A model generated the notes under the pieces. The model searched no databases, was not told the origin of the DNA, and worked only from the letters and a program-made list of their open reading frames with translations. Source: Chondromyces crocatus (GTDB lineage: Bacteria; Myxococcota_A; Polyangia; Polyangiales; Polyangiaceae). Taken from it: 64,000 nt of DNA. The stretch covers positions 3,114,001 to 3,178,000 of the forward strand of contig NZ_CP012159.1 of the NCBI RefSeq assembly GCF_001189295.1. Reading direction: 5' to 3'. Shown here piece by piece: positions 1 through 8,845 of the stretch (position 1 is the stretch's first letter; each line of letters starts with the position of its first letter). A program made the translations under genes and the position numbers.

Positions 1-1038
1 GACGCTCGGGGCGAGGCCCGGGCCGAGGTCGATGCCGTGGGGATCGAGCACGTGACCATCGAGGCTGACGCGGGTGGCAAAGATGCTCTCGATGGGGGTG
101 CGGGTGTCGCTCCAGGCGACGAGGTAGCCATTGCCGTCGAAGGCGACGGCGGGGTCGCGCTGGGCGCCCGAGGCCTGGCCGAGGAGGGGCTGGTCGAGGC
201 CGGATTCGGGGGAGAGGATGGGGTCGAGGACGGCGGGGTAGGCCGAGGCGGCGAGGACGTCGGCAGGGACGCGGAGTTCGAGGGCAGAGGCTCCGGGGAG
301 GGCGTGGACGGTGACGGGGGTGGTGGTGCCGCGGGCGTCGATCCAGGTGGCGAGGCCGACGCGGACGCCGAGGCCGGTGGCGTCGTCGCGGTAGTGATGC
401 CCGAGGGGGGTCTGGCCGGCGTAGCGCTGGCCGCCGACGCGGAGGCGGACGGTGAGGTCGCCGTGGCCCTCCGGGGGGTTGGCGAAGGAGTAGCTGAGGG
501 AGAGGCCTTCGTCGGTGTTGCGGAGGTGCTCGACGGCGGAGGCGCCACGCGGGATGGCGAGGTGGCCGTCGCGTTCGATGCGCGGGGCGCCAGCGTCCAG
601 GAAGGCGTGGTGGCCGCGGGCGAGGTGGGTGGTGGCGAGGGTGAGGGGAGCGCCGAGCTGGAGAGGCTTGTTCGGCGCGGCCGAGAGAGCGTCGACGGTG
701 CGCTCGGGGGCGGTGAGCGGTGCGTTCTGGCGGGCATGACGGACGGGGGTGACCTCGATGCCGTCGGCGGCGACGCGGGCGCGGTAGGCATCGCCGCCGC
801 CGGTGAAGTCAGCACCCTCGGGTCGGAAGGCGAGGCGAACGGTGCGCATGACGGCGCCGAGATCGCGTGGCGCGTCGGTGCGCGCGGCGGATGGCCGTGC
901 GTCGTCCGCTGTCGATGCGGGGTGCGGCGCTGTGGGCTCCTGGCCAGTGCAGGCGGAGACGACGGCGGGAAGGAGGGAGGCGAGGAGCGTGATCCGATGG
1001 ACGAGCCGAGACTCTGTCCGGGAAGGAGGCGTCGTCAT
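1..1038 (-). CDS. Surface beta-propeller lipoprotein, partial (3' end beyond window)
   Basis: A minus-strand frame opens with ATG at 1038 and runs 346 codons to base 1 without a stop, so the window edge cuts the gene. The first 30 residues form a signal sequence ending in a lipobox (V-S-A-C, Cys30), so an outer-membrane or surface lipoprotein is expected. From about residue 50 onward the protein is closely similar to the N-terminal third of the complete gene at 1373-4834: same MRTVRLAFRPEG motif, same GQRYAGQTPLGHHYRDD motif and the first FDGxGYLVAW propeller repeat. The two genes are tandem paralogs on one strand. No enzymatic motif is visible. Function unknown; a repeat-propeller surface or binding role is inferred. 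Confidence 0.82.
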   Translation of the reverse strand, partial: MTTPPSRTESRLVHRITLLASLLPAVVSACTGQEPTAPHPASTADDARPSAARTDAPRDLGAVMRTVRLAFRPEGADFTGGGDAYRARVAADGIEVTPVRHARQNAPLTAPERTVDALSAAPNKPLQLGAPLTLATTHLARGHHAFLDAGAPRIERDGHLAIPRGASAVEHLRNTDEGLSLSYSFANPPEGHGDLTVRLRVGGQRYAGQTPLGHHYRDDATGLGVRVGLATWIDARGTTTPVTVHALPGASALELRVPADVLAASAYPAVLDPILSPESGLDQPLLGQASGAQRDPAVAFDGNGYLVAWSDTRTPIESIFATRVSLDGHVLDPHGIDLGPGLAPSV

Positions 1039-1372
1039 TTCATCATCCTGTGGGCATGGCTGTGGCGAGGTTCGCAGTTTCGACGCGACGCACGTGATCG
1101 CGTGCATTCATGACCGGCTGGTTGTGTCGCGGCTCCGTGCCCGTTCGTGGTGCGACGGAAGTGCATTCACGGAGACGGTGCTGCTGGCTCCTTTCAGGCA
1201 TCGAGCAAGTCGAACCGGGGATTGGCGTTGCGTGCATCGAGCTGGCCGAAGTGCAGTGGTGAGTGGATGGTCTGGTTTCCCTGTGAATCCAGCACGGTGC
1301 TTGCTGGCCGGCGCTGAGCGCCCCCGGGGCGCGAGTTCCGTACAGGCGCCCCGGGGGAGGCTGGGATGCTGG
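1039..1372. other. Intergenic stretch between tandem paralogs
   Basis: These 334 bases separate two same-strand genes. Apart from the perfect hairpin at 1321-1357 I see no gene, no ribosome binding site with a credible frame, and no repeat. The part near 1039-1100 should hold the promoter of the partial lipoprotein gene, but no clear -35/-10 pair stands out. Confidence 0.5.
1321..1357 (-). terminator. Perfect GC-rich hairpin after the propeller gene
   Basis: CCCCCGGGGCGC (1321-1332) and its exact reverse complement (1346-1357) form a 12-bp stem with a 13-nt loop. It lies 15 bases beyond the TAG stop of the minus-strand gene ending at 1373. There is no T-tract, so it may be an intrinsic terminator of the GC-rich type or an mRNA 3'-end stabiliser. 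Confidence 0.6.
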
Positions 1373-4300
1373 CTAGCGCTGGCCCGGAGAAGCGTCGCGA
1401 AGGGGGCGGCGACGCCTGGCGACGAGGGCGCTCAGCGCGGCGAAGGACAGGGCGGCTGCGGGGGCGGAGAGAGGTGCTTTGCCGAGGAAGGAGCAGCTGC
1501 AGCCGCTGTCGACGTCGGCACCTCCCGAGCCGCTGGGGCTACCTCCCTGACCCGTGGTGCCACCTTCACCGGTGCTTCCACCTTCACCGGCGCTGCCGCC
1601 TTCACCGGTGCTTCCACCTTCACCGGCGCTGCCGCCTTCACCCGTGCCGCCGCCTTCGCCAGAGGCGAGGGTGGTGACGCAGACGCCTTCCTCGCAGATG
1701 CCGTCCTCGGGGCAGGAGTCGGAGGTGGTGCAGGGGATCCAGCCGACCCTGCGGCTCAGGATGCGCTCGGCGCCGTGCGGGGGCTGGGCGTCGAAGCGGG
1801 AGTAGGCGACGAGGGCCTCGACGGGGCCGGCGCTGAGGGCCGGGGCGCCCTCGACGCCAGGCTGGTCGGCGAGGACGAAGGGGGGAGAGACGGCGCCAGC
1901 GCTGTCGACGACGGCGGCGTGGAGGTCGATGGCGAGGGGGTCGGTGAGCGAGGTGCGGTGCCGCCAGGCGACGAGGCAGTGGCCGTCGTTGCAGGTGGTG
2001 GCGGGACGGGTGCCGGTCGGGTGGTTGCGCCACCACCCGGTGCCGGAGCGGAGGTTGGTGGCCGGAGAGATGACGATGCCCTGGGGGTCGAGGACGTCGC
2101 CCGTCGGGGTGACGCGTGCGGCGTGCACGGCGCCATCGCCGAGGTGACCGACGACATTGAGCAGGCTCTCCCAGACGACGAGGTAGTTCTCACCGTTGAA
2201 GGCGAGGCTCGCCCTGTGCGCGATGTCGCCGGGCGGGGAGATGGGGAAGTCAATGGCGTTGAGTCTCTGACCCTGCGCCGTGAGGCGGGCGCCGTGAAGA
2301 GGACCGTTGCTTCCGTCGTTGAGCCAGACGAGGAGGTAGCCGTCGCCATCCGACGCGAGCCCCGGGCGGAGGCCGTACCAGTTCTCCGGGTGAGAGACGA
2401 GATCGAGGACGGGGCCATGGGTGCCGTCCTGCGCGATGCGCACGCCCTGCACGCCGTCGAAGGCGTCGATGGCCAGGAGCGCGCCGTCACCGTTGGAGGC
2501 GAGGGCGATCGCGTCGGGCTCGTACGAGCCGAGAGGGAGGCGGATCGGCGTGGGGTCGAGGAGCTCTCCCGCGGGACTGACGCGGGCGTACTCGGGCTCG
2601 TGAACGTAGTCGCCGGGGACGCTGAGGTCATCGCGCAGGTTCCACCAGGCGACGAGCATGTTGGCGCCATCGAAGACGGTGCGAGGCGCAAACTGGAAGC
2701 CGTAGCCGGTGCCGATGGTGATGCCAGCCGGGTCGAGGAGCTCGCCCGTCGGGGAGACACGCGCGCCGATGATGTCGGTGCCTGACCACGCGGTGTCATA
2801 GGCGCGATCGTCGGCCCAGACGACGAGGTGGTTCACGCCGTCGAAGGCGATGGCGGGCTGGGTCTGGCCGTTTCCGCTGGTGGAGAGCAGGAGGCTCGGG
2901 TCGTCGATGGTGCTTCCGTCGCTCGCGAGACGCGCGCCTCGGATTGCTGTGCCACCCGTCCCTTCGGGGGTGGTCTGGTCGGTCCAGACGACGAAGGCGC
3001 CCGCGCCACTGGAAGCGATGGCGCTGTCGCTTGCGGCCTCGGCGAGGAGCACGCCATCCGGGTCGTGAACCGTTCCCGAGGGGCTGAGGCGCGTCGTGTA
3101 GAGGCTCAGTCCGCCATCCCAGAAGGGGCCGCGAGGCCAGGTGAGGACGGTGTTCTGGCCATCGAACGCCGCCTCGGGGGACTCGAAGCGCAGGTGGATG
3201 TCCGGCTCACTCGCCACGAGGATGCCGGTGGGATCGAGCACGGTGCCCTGGGGGGTGACGCGGGTGGCTTCGATGCGGTGGTTGGAGTACTCGCTGGAGG
3301 AGTCGAGCCAGGCGATGACGTAGTTGGCGCCATCGAAGGCGACGGTGGGGGTGCGCTGGCCGCTGGGACCAGGGTTCGGTGGGCCGATGGTGAGGGAGGG
3401 GACGTCGAGACGTGTGCCCGAGGGGGCGACGCGGACGCCGTGGATGCGTCGGTCGCTGGCTTGCCAGACGACGAGGGTGTTCGCACCGTCCGATGCGAGA
3501 GCGGGGCGGGTGTCGAAGCTATTGTATGCGGGGGGTCCACTGTCGAGGAGGGTGAGGCCGAGGACGGTGCCGGTGGGGCTCACGCGGGCGAGGTGGGTTC
3601 CGCCGCCGACCCAGGCGACGACGAAGTTCGTGCCGTCGAAGGTGGCGGCAGGGTTCCTGGTGGCGTCGGTGGCGGAGGCAATGGTGAAGCCCTGAGGATC
3701 GAGGAGGCCATCGACCGGGCTGACGAGGGCGCCGCGGAGCGCCTGGGGGTTCGGGGCCTTGTGGACGATGAGGTAGCGGGTGCCGTCGAAGGCGATGGTG
3801 GGGGAGCTGCCGGGTCCGAGGAAGATGCCGACCGGGTCGCGGATGGTGCCGTCGGCCGCGACGCGGGTGGCGAAGGTGCTCTCGACGGGGGTGCGGGTGT
3901 CGGTCCAGGCGACGAGGTAGCCGCTGCCATCGAAGGCGATGGCGGGGTGGCTCTGGGCGCCCGAGGCCTGGCCGAGGAGGGGCTGGTCGAGGCCAGCCTC
4001 GGGGGAGAGGATGGGGTCGAGGACGGCAGGGTAGGACGAGGCGGCGAGGACGTCGGCAGGGACGCGCAGCTCGAGGGCAGAAGCGTCGGGGAGGGCGTGG
4101 ACGGTGACCGGGGTGGTGGTGCCGCGGGCGTCGATCCAGGTGGCGAGGCCGACGCGAACGCCGAGGCCAGTGGCGTCGTCGCGGTAGTGATGCCCGAGGG
4201 GGGTCTGACCGGCGTAGCGCTGGCCGCCGATGCGGAGGCGGACGGTGAGGTCACCCTGGCCCTCGGGCGGGTTTGCGAAGGTGTAGCTGAGGGAGAGGCC

Positions 4301-4834
4301 TTCGTCGGTGTTGTGGAGGTGCTCGACGGCGGCGGGGCCGCGCGGGATGGCGAGGTGGCCGTCGCCCTCGACGCGAGGGGCACCCGCGCCCAGGAAGGCA
4401 TGGTCGCCGCGGGTGATGTGGGTGGTGGCGAGCGTGAGGGGCGCGCCGAGCTGGGGAGGCTCGTGCGCAGCGGCCCTGGGGGCGTGGGCTGTGTGTACGT
4501 GGGCGTTGAGCGGTGCGCTGTGCCGGGCGTGACGGATGGGGGTGACCTCGAAGCCGTCGGAGGAGACGCGGGCGCGGTAGGCGTCGCCGCGGCCCGTGAA
4601 GGCGTCACCTTCGGGTCGGAAGGCGAGGCGCACGGTGCGCATGATGGCGCCGAGGTCGAGCGGTGCGTCGGTGCGCGCAGACGTCGGCGCGCTGGTGTCC
4701 GGCCCCGGAGTTCCATCGGGTGGCGCCGTGGTCTCGGGCGCCGTGCAGGCGGCGAGTGCGGAGGGGAGGAGTGCGATGAGGAATGCGGTGCGAAGGACGA
4801 GCTTCGGCTCTGCCCCGGGATGGTGGTTCGTCAT
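1373..4834 (-). CDS. Repeat beta-propeller lipoprotein with MYXO-CTERM-like tail
   Basis: The protein has 1153 residues. The N-terminus is a lipoprotein signal (lipobox L-A-A-C, Cys30). Roughly residues 280-1010 hold many copies of a repeat of about 55-65 residues with the core FDGxxYLVAW followed by a turn such as TDTR, then TRVSPxGxxLDP. This is the pattern of multi-bladed propeller proteins common in myxobacteria. Near residue 1055 a short Cys-rich segment (C-x5-C-x4-C-x4-C) follows. Then come Gly/Glu/Ser/Thr hexad repeats, and from about 1107 a GCSCS motif, a hydrophobic stretch and RRRRP: the layout of a MYXO-CTERM sorting tail. A tandem paralog lies downstream. Role unknown; surface display is strongly suggested. 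No catalytic residues recognised. Confidence 0.88.
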   Translation of the reverse strand: MTNHHPGAEPKLVLRTAFLIALLPSALAACTAPETTAPPDGTPGPDTSAPTSARTDAPLDLGAIMRTVRLAFRPEGDAFTGRGDAYRARVSSDGFEVTPIRHARHSAPLNAHVHTAHAPRAAAHEPPQLGAPLTLATTHITRGDHAFLGAGAPRVEGDGHLAIPRGPAAVEHLHNTDEGLSLSYTFANPPEGQGDLTVRLRIGGQRYAGQTPLGHHYRDDATGLGVRVGLATWIDARGTTTPVTVHALPDASALELRVPADVLAASSYPAVLDPILSPEAGLDQPLLGQASGAQSHPAIAFDGSGYLVAWTDTRTPVESTFATRVAADGTIRDPVGIFLGPGSSPTIAFDGTRYLIVHKAPNPQALRGALVSPVDGLLDPQGFTIASATDATRNPAATFDGTNFVVAWVGGGTHLARVSPTGTVLGLTLLDSGPPAYNSFDTRPALASDGANTLVVWQASDRRIHGVRVAPSGTRLDVPSLTIGPPNPGPSGQRTPTVAFDGANYVIAWLDSSSEYSNHRIEATRVTPQGTVLDPTGILVASEPDIHLRFESPEAAFDGQNTVLTWPRGPFWDGGLSLYTTRLSPSGTVHDPDGVLLAEAASDSAIASSGAGAFVVWTDQTTPEGTGGTAIRGARLASDGSTIDDPSLLLSTSGNGQTQPAIAFDGVNHLVVWADDRAYDTAWSGTDIIGARVSPTGELLDPAGITIGTGYGFQFAPRTVFDGANMLVAWWNLRDDLSVPGDYVHEPEYARVSPAGELLDPTPIRLPLGSYEPDAIALASNGDGALLAIDAFDGVQGVRIAQDGTHGPVLDLVSHPENWYGLRPGLASDGDGYLLVWLNDGSNGPLHGARLTAQGQRLNAIDFPISPPGDIAHRASLAFNGENYLVVWESLLNVVGHLGDGAVHAARVTPTGDVLDPQGIVISPATNLRSGTGWWRNHPTGTRPATTCNDGHCLVAWRHRTSLTDPLAIDLHAAVVDSAGAVSPPFVLADQPGVEGAPALSAGPVEALVAYSRFDAQPPHGAERILSRRVGWIPCTTSDSCPEDGICEEGVCVTTLASGEGGGTGEGGSAGEGGSTGEGGSAGEGGSTGEGGTTGQGGSPSGSGGADVDSGCSCSFLGKAPLSAPAAALSFAALSALVARRRRPLRDASPGQR
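1540..1661 (-). repeat. 18-bp tandem repeats encoding Gly-Glu-Gly-Gly linker
   Basis: About six imperfect 18-bp units encode six-residue repeats of the form STGEGG / SAGEGG near the C-terminus of the propeller lipoprotein. They form a flexible, acidic linker between the propeller and the sorting tail. Alternating T and A copies suggest expansion by 36-bp double units. Confidence 0.8.
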
Positions 4835-5443
4835 TGCTTCACGCTATCCGGAACTGGCAATGGTGCGCATCTCTTCGCGTGTCGAAAACCTGCGTGAACC
4901 AGGTCGTGTTCGTTGCGCCAGTGTTGCTCGAGTCGAGCCGACTCAGGGCGTGAGCGGCTTCCTGGAAGTACCCTCATGGTGGGCAAGGTGCTGATTGAAT
5001 TGCTGAATGAGCCGCGCGGTGTCGATGGCCCGGGTTGGCGACTTGTGCCGATGTTGCGCAATTCGAGCAAATCGTGGGTGAGTGGCGTGCGACGCCGCTC
5101 CTCGTCCGGAGGAAAGCCGCGCGCTACTGGTCGATTCTGGTTGCGTTGGCGGGAGGGTTTCGGGGGCGCGGTCGGTGTTCGCCCTTGGCGACGTTCTCGT
5201 CGTCGTCGGTAGCGCGGTGAGGGCGCGGAAGAGCTGTCAATCGAGCGAGAGAGCGGGCCTCTCCGGGAGCCTCCTGCATCCGGGTGCAGAGACGGGTCGC
5301 GTGGGTGAAGTGCCTGACTCCTCAGGTGGAGGACGATGGCGCGCGTCGATGGTTGCAGGTCGTACATCTGCGTCGAGGGGCTCGACTTCGCAGGACGCGA
5401 CCCTGTGGGGCACGTGTATAAGGTGCCGCATGAGGAGACCGTG
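4835..5443. other. Divergent intergenic region
   Basis: About 609 bases lie between the minus-strand propeller gene and the plus-strand LOG-like gene. No reading frame here has a credible ribosome site and composition. A frame continuous with the LOG-like gene extends up to 5336, but its translation upstream of 5444 lacks family character. Promoters for both flanking genes must lie here; none is recognisable by eye. Confidence 0.4.
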
Positions 5444-6394
5444 ATGCCCGGCTTCGACCTTCCCTACGAACCGATGCGCCGTCGGCTGTACACGCCTGCC
5501 GATCTCTTTCAAGGCTTCGATCCTGCGAACTCGGCGTCCTTCGCCCACACGGTGGATTTCGCGATCTACCAGCACTACGTCGAGCAAGGTCGCACCGCGC
5601 CGGAGAACCCGTACGTGGGCATGGTGCAGGCCATGCACGACAACACCATCACCCGGGCGAAGACGCTGTTCACGGCGGGCCGCCGCGTTGCAGCCATCAT
5701 GGGCGGTCACAAGATGTCGCGCACCTCGCCGCGCTACCGGGACGTGGCGGTGATGGCGCGTCGGCTCACGCGCCAGGGGATCCTCCTGTGCACGGGCGGT
5801 GGACCTGGTGCGATGGAAGCCAGCCACCTCGGAGCGTCGCTCGCCGATGGCAGTGATCTGGATCTCGACGCGGCGCTCGCCATCCTGAGCAAGCAGCCCA
5901 CCGTCCCTGCGCTCGCCGACATCGTTGCAGCCGATGGCTCCGTGGATCCGGCCTGCGTGGAGCTGGCGCATGCGTGGTTTGCGCCTGCCTTCGAGGTGGC
6001 ATCGGCCATCCGTGCGCCTCACGAGAGCCTGGCGATTCCCACGTGGCACTACGGTCACGAGCCTTCGACTCCCTTCGCCACGCACATTGGCAAGTACTTC
6101 CAGAACAGCATCCGCGAGGATGGGCTGCTCGCGCTGGCGAAGCAGGGCATCATCTATGCGGAGGGCAAGGCGGGGACGATCCAGGAGATCTTCCAGGACG
6201 GCGCCCAGAACTATTACCGCACCTTCGAGTACTTCAGCCCGATGGTCCTGTTCGGCGCGACCTACTGGACCGAGACCTATCCCGTGGTGGCCGTTCTCCA
6301 GAAGCTCTTTGGCCCGGAGGACTATGAGAAGTACGTGCTGGTGACCGACGACGTCGATGCGGCCACGCATTTCGTCGAGCGGTTCGTGCCATGA
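5444..6394 (+). CDS. LOG-like Rossmann nucleotide-binding protein
   Basis: The protein has 316 residues from ATG 5444. This start is preferred because GAGGAG lies at 5432-5437; the same frame is open back to 5336. The glycine-rich GGGPGAMEASHLGA motif and the later EGKAGTIQEIF segment match the two conserved blocks of the LOG / lysine-decarboxylase-like Rossmann family. Members of that family hydrolyse cytokinin-type nucleotides or bind nucleotides. It is longer than canonical LOG proteins (about 190 residues), with an N-terminal extension and an insertion between the blocks. So it is better called a TIGR00725/YgdH-type relative, and the substrate is unknown. A small membrane-protein gene follows 25 bases later and may be cotranscribed. 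Confidence 0.72.
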   Translation: MPGFDLPYEPMRRRLYTPADLFQGFDPANSASFAHTVDFAIYQHYVEQGRTAPENPYVGMVQAMHDNTITRAKTLFTAGRRVAAIMGGHKMSRTSPRYRDVAVMARRLTRQGILLCTGGGPGAMEASHLGASLADGSDLDLDAALAILSKQPTVPALADIVAADGSVDPACVELAHAWFAPAFEVASAIRAPHESLAIPTWHYGHEPSTPFATHIGKYFQNSIREDGLLALAKQGIIYAEGKAGTIQEIFQDGAQNYYRTFEYFSPMVLFGATYWTETYPVVAVLQKLFGPEDYEKYVLVTDDVDAATHFVERFVP

Positions 6395-6419
6395 CCGAGA
6401 TGCGAGGACAGGTGACGCC

Positions 6420-6811
6420 ATGACATCGAAGAACAAGGGGTTCTCCTGGTGGATCCTTTTTTTCCCCGCGATATTCGTGACCGTTTTCGTTGCCTTCAGG
6501 GCGAGCGAGAAGAACATCGCGACCAATGCCGACGGCGAGCCGGCCATTGCCGAGATCACACGGGCCCCGGATGGTTCCTGCGTGGGCGTCAAGGGGAGCG
6601 CCTGTTACGCCCTCCATCTGCCGTGCATCCTCCCCAGAAAGAGCCCTTCTCCACCATCATCGACGTGAACGTGCCCCTTCGCTGGGCTTCGCGCGTTCAA
6701 CCTGGCTCCTGGGTCGCCGTGGTGCTCGATCGCCAGGACGCGCGCAAGGTGTCTCTCAACGTCGAAGCTTTCGCGGATCCGGCCCCCGCCCCGCCGACGA
6801 GCGCGCGCTGA
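6420..6811 (+). pseudogene. Small membrane protein gene broken by a one-base frameshift
   Basis: ATG 6420 opens a frame encoding an N-terminal membrane helix (WWILFFPAIFVTVFVAF) and a start of domain ending ...SACYALHL. At about 6619-6622 the frame must shift by one missing base. Downstream, the overlapping frame encodes VHPPQKEPFSTIIDVNVP, then VQPGSWVAVVLDRQD and VSLNVEAF, ending at TGA 6809-6811. This second part is the usual tail of short bacterial proteins with a membrane anchor plus a soluble domain in which PxxxPF is followed by a basic/PG-turn and VxVxxDxxD. Read together the parts give one coherent protein of about 130 residues; separately neither does. It may be a true mutation or a sequence error. 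Confidence 0.65.
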
Positions 6812-7288
6812 GCGAGCAAGTCTTCAGCGACCCCCCGCGCGGGTGAGGCAGGACGGTAGCGTGCTGCGGGTGAAGGGCAGCGCGCTGCACGTCCTGCAAT
6901 GCCGCCTCGTGCCGAGCGCCTCCTGATATCGAGTCCCGAGAGAATGCTTCGCCACGTGCGCCATGCGCTGGCGGCCGGGAGCCGACACCGCGTGGACGCA
7001 CCGCGACCGTCCGGAGCAGCGCGGCGTGCTCAACGTTCGCGGCGGGGGAGTGTCCGCGCAACCCGCCAGATGTTGCCGTGAACCTCGACGTTTCCGTCCA
7101 GAAGCGTCGTTGCGTTCCGGTGAGATTGGGACTTTGAAACAGGGGGACGATGTATGACACGACGCATCCAAGCTGGCCCACAACGAGCTTGACTTTGAAC
7201 TTCGTTTTCAACAATTTGCGCGCCGCCGGAGGGGAGGACGCCTACTGCGCCCCCTCACGGTTCCCTCCCATTGCCTTCAGGAGCCGTC
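6812..7288. other. Leader region of the iron operon
   Basis: These 477 bases precede the operon's first gene. Most of it looks non-coding. The last 120 bases are clearly less GC-rich than the surroundings and should contain the promoter. Nothing else recognisable was seen. Confidence 0.45.
7189..7216 (+). promoter_or_regulatory. Candidate promoter/operator of the siderophore operon
   Basis: TTGACT at 7189-7194 resembles a -35 box. Overlapping it is an inverted repeat TTGAA-N7-TTCAA (7195-7211) in an AT-rich patch unusual for this DNA, about 80 bases before the first gene of the iron operon. An iron-responsive repressor site would make sense here, but the sequence is not a recognisable Fur-box consensus, so this is a positional guess. 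Confidence 0.3.
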
Positions 7289-8530
7289 ATGCCGCGCAAT
7301 CACCATCTCCGGGAGCAGATCGCATCGTTCGCTGTTTCAATGAGCCTCGTTGGATCTCTCGCGGGGGGGACGCTCGGTTGTAGCGACGCCGGGCGCGACG
7401 GCGTGTCCACGGAGCCCGCTGCAGAGCTCTACTCGGTCGGGTCGATCGTGCAGAGCCCCGAGGGGCGCACGCTCCTGGTCCAGACGCTCCGGAGCCTCGA
7501 CGAGGACACGACCAACGAGAATGCGCTCGAATTCGCCGGCAACTCCCGTCACTGGGCGCACGGCGGTGCCGTCTTCATCGGGCTCGACGAGGAGCCCACC
7601 ATCGAGAAGTACGTGCCTGACGAGGCGGGCGTGCTCCAGCCCTCCGGTCGGGTGAGCTTCCTGTCCTTCGGGCTCACGAGCATTCCCGCCGGCAACATCT
7701 TCCTCGCCGAGAACAAGGCGTACCTCATGGCCGAGGGCGTCTACAAAATCATCGTCTGGAACCCCTCGACGATGGAAATCGATGGTGAAATCGATCTCGC
7801 GCCGCTGAAGCGCGAGGGATTCGACATCGAGATTTATTACCCGAATCGTGCAGGCAATCGGGTCTACACCCCATTGCGCTACGTGAACTTCGCCGCTGGC
7901 GAGATCCTGCACGAGGTCGGGCTGGTCCAGATCGACACCGATGGCGACGTGGTCGTCGCGGATGCGCACGATGATCGTTGCGTGGGGGCTTCGCAGCCCG
8001 CCATTGCAGACGATGGCACCCTGTATGTGCTCGCCGACGGGCGGAGTTACCTCGCGCAGCTCTATGCGACGCAGCGCATGACGCCGCCGCCGAAGAACTG
8101 CATCCTGCGCATTTTGCCGGGCGAGACCACCTTCGACCCGGATTTCTACACGGAAATCCAGGCGATCACGGGCGGGAAGGAGGTGGTGACGCCCCTCTGG
8201 TACGCCGGCGGCGGTGTGGGGGTCGCGAAGATGTTCTACCCGGACCAGATCCCTCCCGGGACCGACACCTCGGGCTACAAGCTCTGGTACCAGCCGGCGT
8301 TCAAGCTATGGCGCATCGAGCTTGGGGACACCGTTCGCGCGGAAGAGGTGCCGGGCGCGCCCTTCTCGATGAATGCGTTCGGTGGGGTGACACTCGATGG
8401 GAGGGTCTTCATCGGTGAGACGGAGGATGGCGCCACGAGCACCATCTATGAGGTCGATCCGGACGAGAGCCGGATCCAGTCCCACTTCGTGATGGAAGGC
8501 CTGATGCGCGACCTGTACAAGCTGCGCTGA
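7289..8530 (+). CDS. Lipoprotein with propeller-like fold, first gene of iron operon
   Basis: The protein has 413 residues from ATG 7289, with AGGAG at 7279-7283; a TTG at 7271 is possible but lacks this spacing. The signal sequence ends in a T-L-G-C lipobox. The mature part has repeated short strands with DG turns (DGTLYVLADGRS, TLDGRVFIGE), in the manner of beta-propeller sensor lipoproteins. It resembles the DUF4374-type lipoproteins that often sit beside PepSY and TonB-receptor genes in other phyla (family memory, not a search). The start of the next gene follows by 19 bases, so it belongs to the operon. A role at the cell surface in ferric-siderophore handling is inferred from position only. 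Confidence 0.7.
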   Translation: MPRNHHLREQIASFAVSMSLVGSLAGGTLGCSDAGRDGVSTEPAAELYSVGSIVQSPEGRTLLVQTLRSLDEDTTNENALEFAGNSRHWAHGGAVFIGLDEEPTIEKYVPDEAGVLQPSGRVSFLSFGLTSIPAGNIFLAENKAYLMAEGVYKIIVWNPSTMEIDGEIDLAPLKREGFDIEIYYPNRAGNRVYTPLRYVNFAAGEILHEVGLVQIDTDGDVVVADAHDDRCVGASQPAIADDGTLYVLADGRSYLAQLYATQRMTPPPKNCILRILPGETTFDPDFYTEIQAITGGKEVVTPLWYAGGGVGVAKMFYPDQIPPGTDTSGYKLWYQPAFKLWRIELGDTVRAEEVPGAPFSMNAFGGVTLDGRVFIGETEDGATSTIYEVDPDESRIQSHFVMEGLMRDLYKLR

Positions 8531-8548
8531 CGGCAGCAGGAGCGAGCC

Positions 8549-8845
8549 ATGGGCACGGCGCTGCTGCTGACGGGGGTATCTCTTCTCTACGGGGCACTGT
8601 CCGAGCAGACCCCCGCGAGGCATCCCTGGATGCGTCTGGCCGGGGCGCTGCTGTGCGTCGGTGGGACCTGCGCCTTCGCGTGGAGCCATGGGCCAGGCGC
8701 GGGGGTGGCGAGCGCGCTTGCACTGATCATGGCGTGGCTGTCGCTTCTCGCGCTCGTGGTGCCGCTGTCGCCGAAGCGCAGCTGGCTGGTGGTCGAAGTC
8801 GTTCTTGCAGGGCTGTGGCTGTATGTCGTCGGGAGCTGGGCGTGA
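8549..8845 (+). CDS. Small three-helix membrane protein (DUF3325-like)
   Basis: The protein has 98 residues with three predicted membrane helices and hardly any soluble part. Size, topology and position just before a PepSY-domain gene match the DUF3325 family, seen next to TonB-dependent siderophore receptors and PepSY proteins in proteobacteria. Its stop codon overlaps the GTG start of the next gene (GTGA). Function in iron acquisition is inferred from context; the biochemical role of the family is not established. Confidence 0.65.
   Translation: MGTALLLTGVSLLYGALSEQTPARHPWMRLAGALLCVGGTCAFAWSHGPGAGVASALALIMAWLSLLALVVPLSPKRSWLVVEVVLAGLWLYVVGSWA

Noticed and set aside
4840..4870. Sigma-54-like promoter upstream of the propeller gene
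   Set aside because: TGGCAATGGTGC has the right ends but only 7 rather than 10 bases between GG and GC.
37..4897. Long plus-strand reading frames (37-1113, 803-2785, 2828-4897)
   Set aside because: Antisense to the two propeller genes; the translations are Gly/Ala/Glu/Val-rich with no domains, an effect of GC-rich codon bias.
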